Origin: Mycetohabitans sp. B8
GTDB taxonomy: Bacteria; Pseudomonadota; Gammaproteobacteria; Burkholderiales; Burkholderiaceae
DNA length: 64,000 nucleotides
NCBI RefSeq assembly: GCF_021991875.1
Contig: NZ_JAHLKR010000019.1
Span: 62,001 to 126,000 of the forward strand
Reading direction: 5' to 3'
Position numbers and translations under genes: made by a program
The notes under the pieces: generated by a model
Database searches by the model: none
Told to the model about the DNA's origin: nothing
What the model saw: only the letters and a program-made list of their open reading frames with translations
Shown here: piece after piece, positions 44,773 to 56,309 of the stretch
How positions within the stretch are numbered: position 1 is the first letter of the stretch
Layout: every line of letters starts with the position of its first letter

Positions 44773-46227
44773 TCAGCGCCGGCGCATCCGGCATGTGCTG
44801 GCCGGCACCGTCTGCTCAGGCGTGAGCGTCAGCAACGTGCGAAAACCATAGCCGGAACCTTCATTGTCAAAGCGCACGTGTGCGGTACCTGCCTTCTCCA
44901 TCTGCATGACGTAAAGGGGTTGGATCATTTGGTGATCGTCGGCACGCATCCACGACGGATGAAAACCACTGCCGTAGCCGGTGCGCGCGCCTTCCAGCGC
45001 GGTCGCCACCGCCCGTGCGTCGTCCGAGCCGGCGCGCGTGAGCGCGTGAGCCAGCATGTCGATCATCACGCTGATTCGGAGTAACGGATAATCGTCCAAC
45101 GGCGCCGGATACCGCGCCCGGAACGCCGCGTAGAACGCGTCGGACGCCGCCCCGCCCACATTGGGATGCCAATCCGCCACCGCGATTACGCGGCCCACGC
45201 CAGCATCGCCGAGCGCCGCCGGCGCGCCGAGGCTATTGCCGTAGAAGGTGTAGAACCGCAGCTTCAGGTTCTGCTCGCGCGCCGCGCGCACCAGCAGCGT
45301 CAGATCGTTGCCCCAATTGCCGGTCAGCACCGCGTCGGCGCCGCTCGCCCGGATCTTCGCCAGATACGGCGCAAAGTCCTTGACCCGCCCCACCGGCACA
45401 AACTCGTCGCCCACGATTGCCACGTCGGGCCGCTGCGTGGCGAGCGCCGAGCGGGCCAGCGCGCTCACCTGGCGGCCGAAGCTGTAGTCCTGGTTAAGCA
45501 GGTAGACCTTCTTGAGCGACGAGTCGCCGCGCATCACCTCAGTCAACGCGTTGATCCGCATGCCCGCGTGCGCGTCAAAGCGGAAATGCCAGAAGCTGCA
45601 GTCGTCCTCGGTCATCGCCGGATCATCAGCCGAGTAATTCAGCAACAGCATGCGACGGTTCGGTTCGCGCACATTGTGCTTGTTGATCGCGGCGATCAGC
45701 GCCGCGGCCACCGCGGAGCTGTTGCCTTGCAGCACAAAGGCGATCCGCGCGTCGGCGGCGGCGCGCAGCTGCACCAGTGCCTCGTCCGTAGCCCCTCGGC
45801 TGTCCAGCACAACCAACTGCAGCGGATGCGCGCCGTCTCGCAGCATCACCCCGCCGCGGGCGTTGACCCGCTCGATTGCAAAGCGCAGGTTGCGCTCGAC
45901 TGCCGCGCCGGCGTTCGCAAACGCGCCAGACATCCCTTCGATCAGCGCGAGCCGCACCGGCGCGCCGGTCGGCCCGCCGCCGGACAGCGCGCGCTGCGCC
46001 AACACCGGACCGGACGTGGCCGCCGCGCTTGCCTGAGCGTGCGCCGCGCAAGCAAGCGTCATCGACATCGGCAACGCTACGGCCACGCCGCGCAAGCGCC
46101 GCCATCCGGCACACACGGACTGCACGATGCGCCCATGCGCGCGACGCGCCACGGCCAGCGTCCTCCCCGCCGGCAAGCCCCCTACACGCCCGTTCGTCCG
46201 ATTCTGTCCGCGCTGCTCAGTGCTCAT
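44773..46227 (-). CDS. Branched-chain amino acid-type ABC transporter substrate-binding protein
   Basis: A 484-residue LivJ/LivK-like periplasmic binding protein (type I fold). A long basic N-terminal region is followed by a signal peptide core (GVAVALPMSMTLACAAHAQA, residues about 45-65). The mature part has the family motifs ALIEGMSGAFANAG, VVLDSRGATDEAL, and LLNQDYSFGRQV. The ligand is unknown; no permease or ATPase genes lie beside it. The true start may be further in than 46227, which would shorten the unusual basic leader. It is divergent from the small lipoprotein gene. Confidence 0.82.
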   Translation of the reverse strand: MSTEQRGQNRTNGRVGGLPAGRTLAVARRAHGRIVQSVCAGWRRLRGVAVALPMSMTLACAAHAQASAAATSGPVLAQRALSGGGPTGAPVRLALIEGMSGAFANAGAAVERNLRFAIERVNARGGVMLRDGAHPLQLVVLDSRGATDEALVQLRAAADARIAFVLQGNSSAVAAALIAAINKHNVREPNRRMLLLNYSADDPAMTEDDCSFWHFRFDAHAGMRINALTEVMRGDSSLKKVYLLNQDYSFGRQVSALARSALATQRPDVAIVGDEFVPVGRVKDFAPYLAKIRASGADAVLTGNWGNDLTLLVRAAREQNLKLRFYTFYGNSLGAPAALGDAGVGRVIAVADWHPNVGGAASDAFYAAFRARYPAPLDDYPLLRISVMIDMLAHALTRAGSDDARAVATALEGARTGYGSGFHPSWMRADDHQMIQPLYVMQMEKAGTAHVRFDNEGSGYGFRTLLTLTPEQTVPASTCRMRRR

Positions 46228-46352
46228 CCGATCCTCGCCGTTCACATCAAAGCGCGGATCATAGGCCAGCGCGCCCTCGTGCGGCAAGGCCGGTGCGATC
46301 TTTTGCGTCAATGCATGTCAAAATCACTGCAATGGAAGAAGGAGTTCGGACC

Positions 46353-46895
46353 ATGTCATTATCGGATTCGCCCGCGTGGCCGGCATGGGCCGCGCCCGCT
46401 CGAGCACGCGTCGCCGCCGCGCTTGCCGTGCTAGCGCTGTGCGGTTGCGTACAGCCCTGGCAGCGCTTCAAGCCCGGTGACGATGCGTCGATGCTGATCG
46501 CGCGGCTCGGCGCCCCTCGTGAAGTGTATGACCTGCCCAATGGAGGCAAGCGGCTGATGTGGCCAACCCAGCCGATGGGCGAGACGACGATGACGGCCGA
46601 CGTCGATGGCACGAGCAAAGTCGTCGACGTGCGACAAGTGCTGCAGAACAGTGAATTCTACAAAGCGGAGATCGGCAAGTGGACGAAGAACGATGTGCTG
46701 CTCCACTTCGGTAAGCCGGAGGAAACTGTCTATTTCCCGAGAATGAAGCGGGAAGTGTGGAGTTATCGCTACATGGATGACGGCGTCTGGTACCAGTTGT
46801 ACCACTTCTACTTCGACGACGCCGGTGTATTGCGGCTCACGCAGAAGACGCCTGACCCACTGCACGATCCAGAGCGCCGGCGCTTCCTATTTTAG
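46353..46895 (+). CDS. Outer-membrane-assembly-like small lipoprotein
   Basis: A 180-residue protein with a signal peptide and the lipobox LALCGC (Cys at about 32), so probably a lipoprotein of the cell envelope. The mature part contains two repeats that resemble the SmpA/BamE fold: MLIARLGAPREVYDLPNGGKRLMWP and VLLHFGKPEETVYFP..REVWSYRY. BamE-like proteins assist outer-membrane protein assembly, but here similarity is only structural guesswork. The ATG at 46353 has an AAGGAG Shine-Dalgarno 9 bases upstream. It converges with leuA. Confidence 0.78.
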   Translation: MSLSDSPAWPAWAAPARARVAAALAVLALCGCVQPWQRFKPGDDASMLIARLGAPREVYDLPNGGKRLMWPTQPMGETTMTADVDGTSKVVDVRQVLQNSEFYKAEIGKWTKNDVLLHFGKPEETVYFPRMKREVWSYRYMDDGVWYQLYHFYFDDAGVLRLTQKTPDPLHDPERRRFLF

Positions 46896-47079
46896 CGGCA
46901 CCGCGCCAGTGCGAGCGGCGACCACGTCGGTGGCGGCGGCGGGCAGCAGCGCCACGTCCGAGCGCGGGCGTGGCAGCGAGCAGCGCCGCGCGACACGGAC
47001 GGCGGCGCGTGCCGCACGGCACGGAGGGTGACATGCGACGTGCGGCACGAATGGCAACGTGCGACGTGCGGCCACACCA

Positions 47080-48624
47080 CTACGAGCGCTGTGGATTGAG
47101 TTTTTCGGCGTTCGAATCAAGCTTGTTCAACGCCGCAATATAGGCTTTTGCCGACGCGGCGACGATATCCAGGTCGGTGCCAACACCATTGACGATGCGC
47201 CCCGCCTTTGACAGCCGCACGGTCACCTCGCCTTGCGCCTGCGTGCCGGTCGTGATCGCGTTGACCGAATACAGGATCAATTCCGCGCCACTATTGACCC
47301 ATGACTCGATCGCATGCAACGTCGCATCGACCGGGCCGTTACCGTGCGCCTCGCCGATCGTCTCGCGACCGTCGATGGCGAACACCACCTTCGCGTGCGG
47401 CCGTTCACCGCTTTCCGAATGCTGCGACAATGACACGAACCGATAGGTCTCGTGATCGCGCGCGGCATGGGCCTCCTCGCTGACGATCGACAAGAGATCC
47501 TCGTCAAAGATCTCCACTTTGCGATCGGCCAGTTCCTTGAAGCGCGCGAACGCGACGTTCAACTCTGCCTCGCTGTCCAGCGCCACGCCCAATTCCTGCA
47601 GCCGCTGCTTAAACGCGTTGCGGCCTGTCAGTTTGCCGAGCACGATCTTGTTCGCGCTCCAGCCCACGTCTTCCGCACGCATGATCTCGTACGTGTCGCG
47701 CGCCTTAAGCACCCCGTCCTGGTGAATCCCCGACGCGTGCGCAAACGCATTGGCGCCCACCACCGCCTTGTTCGGCTGCACCACGAAGCCCGTCGTCTGC
47801 GACACCAGCTTCGAGGCCGGCACGATCTGCGTCGTGTCGATGCCCACCTCCAGCCTGAAGTAGTCACGGCGCGTCTTCACCGCCATCACCACTTCCTCCA
47901 GCGATGTATTCCCGGCGCGCTCGCCAAGCCCGTTCACCGTGCACTCAATCTGCCGCGCGCCGCCCAGCTTCACCGCCGCCAGCGAGTTCGCCACCGCCAT
48001 GCCCAAATCATTGTGGCAGTGCACCGAGAATACCGCCTTGTCCGAGTTCGGCACCCGTTCGCGGATCTGCCGGATCAGCGCCGCATAGCCGTCCGGCACC
48101 GCATAGCCGACGGTATCTGGAATGTTGATCGTGGTGGCGCCCTCCGCAATCACCGCCTCCAGCACCCGGCACAGGAAATCCATGTCCGAGCGGCTGCCGT
48201 CCTCCGGCGAAAACTCGATATCGTCCGTGAACCGTCGGGCAAAGCGTACTGCCAGCCGCGCCTGCTCGTGGACCTGCTCCGGCGTCATGCGCAGCTTCTT
48301 CTCCATATGCAGCGCCGAGGTCGCAATGAATGTATGGATTCTGAACCGCCCCGCTGGCCTGAGCGCGTCGGCTGCACGCGCGATATCCTTGTCGTTGGCG
48401 CGCGCCAGTGAGCAGATCACGCTGTCCTTGACCTGCGAGGCGATCGCCTGGATTGCGTCAAAATCCCCGTTCGAGCTGGCCGCGAAGCCCGCCTCGATCA
48501 CATCCACCTTCATGCGCTCGAGTTGTCGTGCAATGCGGATCTTCTCCTCCTTCGTCATCGACGCGCCCGGCGATTGCTCGCCATCACGCAACGTCGTGTC
48601 GAATATGATCAACTTGTCTGCCAT
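47080..48624 (-). CDS. leuA: 2-isopropylmalate synthase
   Basis: A 514-residue enzyme that condenses acetyl-CoA and 2-oxoisovalerate, the first step of leucine synthesis. The TIM-barrel starts with [17 protein letters not shown]; the metal-binding HCHNDLG motif lies near residue 200 and the sequence [13 protein letters not shown] follows. The last 120 residues form the LeuA regulatory domain that binds leucine. The start at 48624 (MADKLIIFD) is the family start. 2-oxoisovalerate comes from the ilv genes just upstream. Confidence 0.96.
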   Translation of the reverse strand: MADKLIIFDTTLRDGEQSPGASMTKEEKIRIARQLERMKVDVIEAGFAASSNGDFDAIQAIASQVKDSVICSLARANDKDIARAADALRPAGRFRIHTFIATSALHMEKKLRMTPEQVHEQARLAVRFARRFTDDIEFSPEDGSRSDMDFLCRVLEAVIAEGATTINIPDTVGYAVPDGYAALIRQIRERVPNSDKAVFSVHCHNDLGMAVANSLAAVKLGGARQIECTVNGLGERAGNTSLEEVVMAVKTRRDYFRLEVGIDTTQIVPASKLVSQTTGFVVQPNKAVVGANAFAHASGIHQDGVLKARDTYEIMRAEDVGWSANKIVLGKLTGRNAFKQRLQELGVALDSEAELNVAFARFKELADRKVEIFDEDLLSIVSEEAHAARDHETYRFVSLSQHSESGERPHAKVVFAIDGRETIGEAHGNGPVDATLHAIESWVNSGAELILYSVNAITTGTQAQGEVTVRLSKAGRIVNGVGTDLDIVAASAKAYIAALNKLDSNAEKLNPQRS

Positions 48625-48808
48625 GTCAGTCTCCGGACTCGAATCAGTGAGGGTAAACGGCAACATCATCTGTCGGCATCACCGCAGGTGACGCCGCGCG
48701 AACAGGCGAGACGAAGCGGAGGCGGGATCGATTCAGCGCGATAGACACACCGACGCCGGCACGCTGGACAGCGCGCCGGCCGGTAACGATGGTAGAAGCC
48801 GTGCAGCC

Positions 48809-48836
48809 ATATTTATTCGGACAACTATAGCGTCAA
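48809..48836 (-). promoter_or_regulatory. Possible leuA promoter
   Basis: On the minus strand TTGACG (48831-48836) is followed after 16 bases by AAATAT (48809-48814), an acceptable sigma-70 pair about 190 bases upstream of leuA, in the gap behind pssA. No experimental or comparative support from the window itself. Confidence 0.4.
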
Positions 48837-48887
48837 TTAGACCGACACGCAACGCGACTAGCCACGCCAGCGGCTCATAGCCGGCGG

Positions 48888-49880
48888 CTAGGGCCGCTTT
48901 CCCGCAGAGCGCTCGTTGTCCACCGTCTTGTCCGCGATACGCTCGTTGGTAACGGATTGTTGCGCCGCGCGCGCCCTGTCCGGCGCCTTGTCCATGATGG
49001 GCTCGTGAACGGCCGGCTTGACCGTACCCGACGCGACCGGATGGGGCTTGCGCGACATCGCGCGCCACATCCACAGCACATAGCCGGACAAACCGTACAG
49101 TACGAACAGGCCGAACAGCATCAGCGGCGGATCGGACGACACGAGCACGAATGCGACCACGACCAGCAGGATCGCCGCAAACGGCACCCGATGCCGGACG
49201 TCGAGCGCCTTGCCGCTGTAGAACGGCGCATTGGAGACCATGGTGACGCCCGCGTAGATCGTCAGGCCAAATGCGACCCACGGCAGCCAGCCGAGTTTGA
49301 GTGGCACCCGGTTATCGGTCACCAGCCACACGAAGCCGGCCACCAGCGCGGCAGCGGCCGGACTCGGCAAGCCCTGAAAATAGCGCTTGTCGACCACGCC
49401 GATGTTCGTATTGAAACGCGCCAGGCGCAGCGCGGCGCCGGCGCAATAGACGAACGCGGCAAGCCACCCCCAGCGGCCCAGATCCTTGAGCACCCACTCG
49501 TACATCACCAGCGCCGGCGCGACACCAAACGACACCATGTCCGACAGGCTGTCGAATTGCTCGCCGAACGCGCTTTGCGTATGCGTGATGCGCGCCACGC
49601 GGCCGTCCATGCCGTCCAGCACCATCGCAACGAAGATCGCGATCGCGGCGATCTCGAAACGCACGTTCATCGCCTGCACCACGGCGAAGAAACCACAGAA
49701 CAATGCAGCGGTCGTGAATGCATTGGGCAGCAGGTAGACGCTGCGCTTGCGCAGCAATTGTTGGCGCTCGGCCCGCAGACTGCGCCGCGCGATCTGCTCC
49801 TGCACCGTGCGGCTGCGCCGGAACGCACGCGCTAGGCGCGGCCCGCCCGCCCGCGAGCGTCGCGGTTTAAAATCAGCCAT
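48888..49880 (-). CDS. pssA: CDP-diacylglycerol--serine O-phosphatidyltransferase
   Basis: A 330-residue integral membrane enzyme that makes phosphatidylserine from CDP-diacylglycerol and serine. The CDP-alcohol phosphotransferase motif is complete (DGMDGRVAR, then FGEQFDSLSD; D-G-x2-D-G-x2-A-R-x8-G-x3-D-x3-D). About eight helices follow. The C-terminal 60 residues are a polar, charged tail. It is next to psd, the following enzyme of the same pathway. The start at 49880 has a GGAGG Shine-Dalgarno. Confidence 0.92.
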   Translation of the reverse strand: MADFKPRRSRAGGPRLARAFRRSRTVQEQIARRSLRAERQQLLRKRSVYLLPNAFTTAALFCGFFAVVQAMNVRFEIAAIAIFVAMVLDGMDGRVARITHTQSAFGEQFDSLSDMVSFGVAPALVMYEWVLKDLGRWGWLAAFVYCAGAALRLARFNTNIGVVDKRYFQGLPSPAAAALVAGFVWLVTDNRVPLKLGWLPWVAFGLTIYAGVTMVSNAPFYSGKALDVRHRVPFAAILLVVVAFVLVSSDPPLMLFGLFVLYGLSGYVLWMWRAMSRKPHPVASGTVKPAVHEPIMDKAPDRARAAQQSVTNERIADKTVDNERSAGKRP

Positions 49881-49899
49881 CAAGCCCTCCTTGCGCCGC

Positions 49900-50538
49900 T
49901 CAAAGCTCAGCCAGGATCGTCGCCGACGCCTGCACCTTCTCGCCGATTGACACCCGCGGCTTGCTGCCCAACGGCAGATAGACGTCCACACGCGAGCCAA
50001 AGCGGATGAACCCATAGCGCTGGCCGCGAGCGAGCGGCTCGCCGGAGCGCACGTAGCACAGAATGCGCCGAGCAATCAATCCGGCCACCTGCACCGAGGT
50101 GACAATATGGTTGTCCGCGGTCTGCAGCACGATCGCGTTGCGCTCGTTCTCCAGCGACGCCTTGTCGATTGCCGCGTTCAGGTAGGCGCCAGGGAAATAC
50201 TCGACGTGGGTCACCGCGCCGTCAACCGGCGAGCGTTGCGAATGAACGTTGAACACGTTCATGAACACGCTGATCTTCAGCGCGTCGCGGTTCACGTACG
50301 GATCGTGCGCGGTCTCGACCGCGACAATCCGTCCGTCGGCTGGGCACAACACGGCATTCGGCTGCTGCGGCACCGACCGCTGCGGATCGCGAAAAAACTG
50401 CACGACGAACAGCGTCAGCAGCCAGAAGGGCCACGCCCAGCCGAAGCCCACGAATGCATGGATCAGCAGCGTCACGACGAACACGACAGCGATGAAGGGC
50501 CAGCCTTCGCGAGCAATGATTGGGTGAGGATAAGTCAT
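49900..50538 (-). CDS. psd: Phosphatidylserine decarboxylase proenzyme
   Basis: A 212-residue short-type (PSD-A) decarboxylase that turns phosphatidylserine into phosphatidylethanolamine. Two hydrophobic helices (residues 9-40) anchor it in the membrane; the self-cleavage site that makes the pyruvoyl group is the Gly-Ser in [11 protein letters not shown] near residue 180. PSD-A enzymes have GS rather than the LGST of the long form, so this is normal. Start at 50538 ([13 protein letters not shown]). Confidence 0.93.
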   Translation of the reverse strand: MTYPHPIIAREGWPFIAVVFVVTLLIHAFVGFGWAWPFWLLTLFVVQFFRDPQRSVPQQPNAVLCPADGRIVAVETAHDPYVNRDALKISVFMNVFNVHSQRSPVDGAVTHVEYFPGAYLNAAIDKASLENERNAIVLQTADNHIVTSVQVAGLIARRILCYVRSGEPLARGQRYGFIRFGSRVDVYLPLGSKPRVSIGEKVQASATILAEL

Positions 50539-50613
50539 ATAGGCAGCGCCATTTCCAAGAAAATAGAAGGATAACAAACCCCGGCCACCTGCCGCGCCCG
50601 CAGCCTACGCGCG

Positions 50614-50652
50614 AATAAAGCAAAGCCGCCCGGGCATGACGCCTCAGGCGGC
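50614..50652 (-). terminator. Terminator of the ilvBNC transcript
   Basis: GCCGCC (50625-50630) pairs with GGCGGC (50647-50652), with further pairing inside the loop; on the minus strand TTTGCTTTATT follows. It separates ilvC from psd. Confidence 0.7.
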
Positions 50653-50693
50653 TCGAACGCGCGATAGCGCGCGCGTGGTGCAAGCGCGCGAGA

Positions 50694-51740
<1,047 letters not shown>

Positions 51741-51795
51741 TCAGTGTTCATCATTGCCCCCGGCACCATGCCAGCCGCCACGGCACCGGAACAGC

Positions 51796-52287
51796 TCAGA
51801 CCTTCAAGGTCCGCTCGCCGCGGCCAATGCCCGAGCCGCCGGTACGCACCGTCTCCAGGATCGCCGTGGCGTCGATTCCGTCGATGAACGCGTCAAGCTT
51901 GCCGCTAGCCCCGGTCAACTCGATTGTGTAGGTCTTCTCAGTGACGTCAATGATGCGGCCGCGGAAGATATCCGACATCCGCTTCATCTCGTCCCTTTCC
52001 TTGCCGACCGCCCGCACCTTGATCAGCATCAACTCGCGCTCGATGTGGGCGCCCTCGGTCAGGTCGACCACCTTCACCACCTCGATCAGGCGGTTCAAAT
52101 GCTTCGTGATCTGTTCGACCACGTCGTTCGAGCCAATCGTCACGATCGTCATGCGCGACAGCGAGCGGTCCTCGGTCGGCGCCACGGTCAAGGTTTCAAT
52201 GTTGTAGCCACGCGCCGAGAACAGGCCGACCACGCGCGATAACGCACCGGGTTCATTCTCCAGCAGCACGGAAATGATGTGTCGCAT
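51796..52287 (-). CDS. ilvN: Acetolactate synthase small (regulatory) subunit
   Basis: A 163-residue subunit that gives valine feedback control to acetolactate synthase. The N-terminal ACT domain is typical (SVLLENEPGALSRVVGLFSARGYNI, here residues about 5-29), and the C-terminal half is the ALS_ss_C domain. In betaproteobacteria it is often named ilvH or ilvN. Follows ilvB after 115 bases. Confidence 0.95.
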   Translation of the reverse strand: MRHIISVLLENEPGALSRVVGLFSARGYNIETLTVAPTEDRSLSRMTIVTIGSNDVVEQITKHLNRLIEVVKVVDLTEGAHIERELMLIKVRAVGKERDEMKRMSDIFRGRIIDVTEKTYTIELTGASGKLDAFIDGIDATAILETVRTGGSGIGRGERTLKV

Positions 52288-52402
52288 CTCGTTTCTCTTT
52301 CCAGTTTCGATATCCCTGCGCCCGGCGCCGCCCGTGGCATGCCGCTCGTCGCGTGTGGCAACGCGTACGACGCCGCCTTCGCGCGCGCCAACGCGCGCTT
52401 CG

Positions 52403-54172
52403 TCAGAGGTCTTCGGCGCCGAGCAGCATCTCGGTGATGCCCTTGCCGGCCTGAACCATCGGCCAGACGTTCTCGGTCGGGTCAGTCTGGAAATCGAGAA
52501 ACACGGTACGATCCTTGAGCCGCAACGCCTCCTTCAACGCCGGTTCAACGTCTGCCTTGCGCTCGATGCGCAGGCCGACATGGCCATACGCTTCGGCAAG
52601 CTTCACAAAATCCGGCAGCGCGTCCATGTACGAATGCGAATAGCGCTTGTTGTACTCGAGTTGTTGCCACTGCCGGACCATGCCCAGGTAGCGGTTATTC
52701 AACGACACGATCTTGACCGGCGTCTCATACTGCTTGCACGTGGACAGCTCTTGGATGCACATTTGGATCGAGCCCTCGCCGGTGATGCATACCACGTCGG
52801 CGTCTGGATGCGCGATCTTCACGCCCATCGCGGCCGGCAGACCAAAGCCCATCGTCCCGAGCCCTCCGGAATTGATCCAGCGGCGCGGCTTGTCGAAGCG
52901 GTAAAACTGCGCCGCCCACATCTGATGCTGACCGACGTCTGAGCACACAAACGCGTTGCCGCCGGTCAACTCGTGGAGCGTCTCGACGACGTACTGCGGC
53001 TTGATGATCTCGCTGTCGCGGTCGTACTTCAAGCAATCGCGGGCGCGCCACTGCTCGATCTGCCGCCACCACGCGTCCAACGCGGCGCCGTCCGGGCCGT
53101 GCGGCGCGGCCTGCAACTGCTCGACCCATTCCTTGAGCACTTCCTTCACGTCGCCCACGATCGGGATGTCGACCTTCACTCGCTTGGAGATCGACGAGGG
53201 GTCGATGTCGATATGGATGATCTTGCGCGGCGTACTCGCGAAATGCGCGGGGTCGCCAATCACGCGGTCGTCGAAGCGGGCACCGATCGCGATCAGCACA
53301 TCGCAGTGCTGCATCGCCATGTTGGCCTCGTACGTGCCGTGCATGCCGAGCATGCCAAGAAACTTGCGATCCGTCGCACGATAGCCGCCCAGACCCATCA
53401 GCGTGTTGGTGACCGGGTAGCCGAGCAGGTCCGCGAACTGGTTCAACTCGCGCGAGGCCTCGGCCAGGATGACCCCCCCGCCGGTATAGATGTACGGGCG
53501 CTTTGCCGACAGCAGCAGTGCGAGCGCCTTGCGGATCTGGCCCGAATGGCCCTTCGTAACCGGATTGTACGAGCGCAGCGTGATGTGCTTAATCGGCTCA
53601 TAGTGGCACGGCGCCTTTGACACATCCTTCGGGATGTCGATCAGCACCGGCCCGGGGCGACCGCTCTGGGCAATGTAGAACGCCTTCTTGACCGTCGCGG
53701 CGAGTTCGCGCACGTCCTTCACGAGAAAGTTGTGCTTCACGCACGGCCGCGTGATCCCGACCGTGTCACATTCCTGGAACGCGTCCTGGCCGATCGCCGC
53801 CGTCGGCACCTGGCCGCTGATGATTACAAGCGGAATCGAGTCCATGTATGCGGTGGCGATGCCGGTCACCGCGTTCGTCACCCCCGGCCCGGAGGTCACC
53901 AGGCACACGCCGACATTGCCTGTGGAGCGCGCGTAGGCGTCCGCGGCGTGCACCGCGGCTTGCTCGTGGCGCACCAGCACGTGCTGAACCTTGTCCTGCT
54001 TGTACAGTTCGTCGTAGATGTAGAGTACCGAGCCGCCCGGATATCCCCAGATAAATTCGACATTTTCGTCAGCGAGCGCGCGCATCAACACGGTCGCGCC
54101 GATCGAACCGGTTTCGGTTCCTGAAGGAGGGGAGAGATCCGACGTGGAGCATTCCGCGCTTGGCATGTTCAT
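52403..54172 (-). CDS. ilvB: Acetolactate synthase large subunit, biosynthetic
   Basis: A 589-residue thiamine-diphosphate enzyme making acetolactate or acetohydroxybutyrate. The glutamate that activates ThDP is in [18 protein letters not shown], the FAD region is in the middle, and the ThDP-Mg motif is ITGEGSIQM...NNRYLGM. The first 25 residues are a variable leader. First gene of the ilvBNC run, preceded by a strong promoter-like sequence and a leader of about 140 bases. Confidence 0.95.
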   Translation of the reverse strand: MNMPSAECSTSDLSPPSGTETGSIGATVLMRALADENVEFIWGYPGGSVLYIYDELYKQDKVQHVLVRHEQAAVHAADAYARSTGNVGVCLVTSGPGVTNAVTGIATAYMDSIPLVIISGQVPTAAIGQDAFQECDTVGITRPCVKHNFLVKDVRELAATVKKAFYIAQSGRPGPVLIDIPKDVSKAPCHYEPIKHITLRSYNPVTKGHSGQIRKALALLLSAKRPYIYTGGGVILAEASRELNQFADLLGYPVTNTLMGLGGYRATDRKFLGMLGMHGTYEANMAMQHCDVLIAIGARFDDRVIGDPAHFASTPRKIIHIDIDPSSISKRVKVDIPIVGDVKEVLKEWVEQLQAAPHGPDGAALDAWWRQIEQWRARDCLKYDRDSEIIKPQYVVETLHELTGGNAFVCSDVGQHQMWAAQFYRFDKPRRWINSGGLGTMGFGLPAAMGVKIAHPDADVVCITGEGSIQMCIQELSTCKQYETPVKIVSLNNRYLGMVRQWQQLEYNKRYSHSYMDALPDFVKLAEAYGHVGLRIERKADVEPALKEALRLKDRTVFLDFQTDPTENVWPMVQAGKGITEMLLGAEDL

Positions 54173-54319
54173 TGTTCACCTTTCGAATTTTCGGCAAAAA
54201 ATTGATCGGGGGCTCTCTGCCGGGCTTGTGGCTCGGGTTCAAGCGGCGCGTCTTATAGAGAAAGCGAGCTTCGTGAGCGTCGCCTCAATGAGACAGTCAC
54301 AACGTATTGCGAATGGGTA

Positions 54320-54348
54320 ACCATATCGGGTCGTACCACAAGGGTCAA
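54320..54348 (-). promoter_or_regulatory. Probable ilvB promoter
   Basis: On the minus strand TTGACC (54343-54348) and TATGGT (54320-54325) are 17 bases apart, a good sigma-70 pair. Transcription would start near 54312 and leave an untranslated leader of about 140 bases before ilvB. The leader shows no clear terminator or peptide. Behind it, GCAAAAAA and TTTTTTGC (54349-54387) form an AT-rich inverted pair between the divergent ilvB and sigma-factor genes. The remainder of 54173-54495 is otherwise empty. Confidence 0.6.
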
Positions 54349-54495
54349 GCAAAAAATGCCGGCTTCCCACAGAGCTCTGTTTTTTGCTAGCATCCGCGGG
54401 TTTTTACGTTTTTGTTGCGTTGGCGCGCCCCGGTGGCGCGGGCTAGCCGGCAATTCACTTCCCGCGCGTCGCCTGTCGCGCCGAATTCCACACGG

Positions 54496-55059
54496 ATGGC
54501 ATCAGACAAGGAACTCGCCGATTTCCTGACGGGCGTCGAAAAGCGCGCATTCAAGCATGTCGCCTATGCGGTGCGCGATGACGACGCCGCGCTGGACGTC
54601 GTCCAGGACGCGATGATTAAGCTCGCCGAGAAATACGGCGAGCGTCCTGCGGCTGAGTTGCCGCTGTTGTTCCAGCGCATCCTGCAAAATGCGACTCACG
54701 ATTTTTTTCGCCGCCAGAAGGTGCGCAACACGTGGGTCAGCCTGTTTTCGTCGCTGGGCAACGGCGATGACGACGAGTTCGACGTGCTGGAAACCTACGA
54801 AGCCTCGGACAATTCGACCGCGGCCGAGAACAGCGCCGACCGGCTCGAGCGGGAGCAGGTGCTCGCGCTGATCGACGAGGAGATCCAAAAGCTGCCCGCG
54901 CGTCAACGCGAAGCTTTTCTGATGCGTTATTGGGAAGATATGGATGTCGCCGAAACCGCCGCCGCAATGGGCTGCTCGGAGGGCAGCGTCAAGACCCATT
55001 GCTCACGGGCCACGCACGCGCTGGCTGTCGCGCTGAAGGCGAAAGGAATCACACTATGA
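54496..55059 (+). CDS. ECF-type RNA polymerase sigma factor
   Basis: A 187-residue sigma-70 family protein with only regions 2 and 4. Region 2 contains DDDAALDVVQDAMIKLAEKY (residues 22-41), region 4 a helix-turn-helix with LPARQREAFLMRYWEDMD and CSEGSVKTHCSRA. Such factors direct RNA polymerase to envelope- or stress-response genes. Its stop overlaps the start of the DUF3619 gene by four bases (ATGA), so the downstream protein may be its regulator. The start at 54496 (MASDKELADF) is the family start. Confidence 0.88.
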   Translation: MASDKELADFLTGVEKRAFKHVAYAVRDDDAALDVVQDAMIKLAEKYGERPAAELPLLFQRILQNATHDFFRRQKVRNTWVSLFSSLGNGDDDEFDVLETYEASDNSTAAENSADRLEREQVLALIDEEIQKLPARQREAFLMRYWEDMDVAETAAAMGCSEGSVKTHCSRATHALAVALKAKGITL

Positions 55060-55478
55060 GCTCCGCACTTGAAACAAAAGAAATCGAATTCGCGCTGAAA
55101 GTGCGCCGGGCGCTCAACGAGAGCGCGGCGCGCCTGCCGCGCGCGACGACTGACCGGCTGGCGGCCGCGCGACAGGTAGCGCTTGCGAGAAAGAAACCCG
55201 ATACCCGCACGCGGCCGGTGTACGTGCCAGCGCTGGCCGGTGCCGGCAACATGCCGACGAACGTTGGCGGCGCGCGCAAGCGCGCCCGCTGGAACCGTCT
55301 GGCTCTGGTCTGGCCGCTACTGGCGCTGGTGTGCGGGCTCGCCGCGATCCGCTACTGGGAAAACCAGCAGCACCTGGCCGACATCGCCGCCATCGACGCA
55401 GCCATGCTCAGCGACGAGTTGCCGCTGTCCGCGTACCTGGACCACGGCTTTCACGCGTACCTATCGCGCGGGCACTAA
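55056..55478 (+). CDS. DUF3619 family membrane protein, possible anti-sigma factor
   Basis: A 140-residue protein with a cytoplasmic N-terminal part (about 75 residues, ALKVRRALNESAARLP), one transmembrane helix (about 82-100, LALVWPLLALVCGLAAIRY) and a short periplasmic tail. It belongs to DUF3619. One membrane span and translational coupling to an ECF sigma gene are the layout of an anti-sigma factor, but the classic zinc-binding H-x3-C-x2-C motif is absent, so this is inference. Confidence 0.8.
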   Translation: MSSALETKEIEFALKVRRALNESAARLPRATTDRLAAARQVALARKKPDTRTRPVYVPALAGAGNMPTNVGGARKRARWNRLALVWPLLALVCGLAAIRYWENQQHLADIAAIDAAMLSDELPLSAYLDHGFHAYLSRGH

Positions 55479-55502
55479 CACGCCAACCAGGAGTACTGTC
55501 GA

Positions 55503-56309
55503 GTGAGCAACAAGCGCGGTTTGGCTGGGGTCTATGCGGGAGTGATTGCTGCGCTTGTCGCGTTCGGGGCAATCTATCCACGCTTTCACCCGGCATCGTC
55601 GCCCCGCGCATTGCCGTCTGACGCCGCGCCAGCGCCGGTCGGCAGCGGTGTGGCCGCAGTGACGAGCCACGCCGCCGTTGCCAGCATGGCAGCCAATGCG
55701 GTCAGCCCGCTATCCTGGGCCCGCCTGAGCGCGGCGCAGCGCGACGCATTGGCGCCGCTGGCCCCCCAATGGGATCATTTCAGCGCCGAGCGCAAGCGAA
55801 AATGGCTAAAAATCGCGGCTAGATATCCGAAAATGCGCACAGAAGAGCAGCAGCGACTGCATCAGCGAATGGCCGAGTGGATTCGCATGACGCCAGAGCA
55901 GCGGCGCGTCGCGCGTGAGAACTACCAGTTGTCCAAGGAACTCTCCATACAGGCACGCGAGAAGGCGTGGAGCGCCTATCAGCAATTGCCCGACGAATGG
56001 AAGCGCCAATTGGCGGCCGCCGAGAAAGCACGACGCCCAACCGTAGTCAGCGCGCCGCCGAGCGGTAAACGTGGAATCAAGGATCTGGGCAAGCTCGAGC
56101 GCTCGCGCGAGCGCGCCGGTGCGGGCGTGCCACGCGCCGGCGCCTCGGCAAGCGCGGCAACGGGCAGCCTGAGCACGCCGTCCGACGCCAGCCCGGCATC
56201 GTCGGCGTCGGCCGCTGCGTCGACATCGCCCCCCGCCGCCGGCCTACAGACCGAGCCAGAAAAGCCGGCGCGGTCGGTGCCGTGGTTCTTCAACGATCAC
56301 GCACAGTGA
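55503..56309 (+). CDS. DUF3106 domain-containing protein
   Basis: A 268-residue protein starting with GTG. An N-terminal hydrophobic helix (GLAGVYAGVIAALVAFGAIYP) acts as anchor or signal. Residues 70-175 are the DUF3106 domain, rich in Trp and charged residues (LAPLAPQWDHFSAERKRKWLKIA, here split: APQWDHFSAERKRKW and EWIRMTPEQRRVAREN). The C-terminal third is low-complexity Ala/Ser/Pro. It probably faces the periplasm. The last codons overlap the RDD gene start (GTGA). Confidence 0.82.
   Translation: MSNKRGLAGVYAGVIAALVAFGAIYPRFHPASSPRALPSDAAPAPVGSGVAAVTSHAAVASMAANAVSPLSWARLSAAQRDALAPLAPQWDHFSAERKRKWLKIAARYPKMRTEEQQRLHQRMAEWIRMTPEQRRVARENYQLSKELSIQAREKAWSAYQQLPDEWKRQLAAAEKARRPTVVSAPPSGKRGIKDLGKLERSRERAGAGVPRAGASASAATGSLSTPSDASPASSASAAASTSPPAAGLQTEPEKPARSVPWFFNDHAQ

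Noticed and set aside
54253-54324. Possible valine/leucine-rich leader peptide upstream of ilvB
   Set aside because: The better-supported promoter places the -10 box on its start codon, so it would not be in the transcript; there is also no Shine-Dalgarno and no clear terminator after it.
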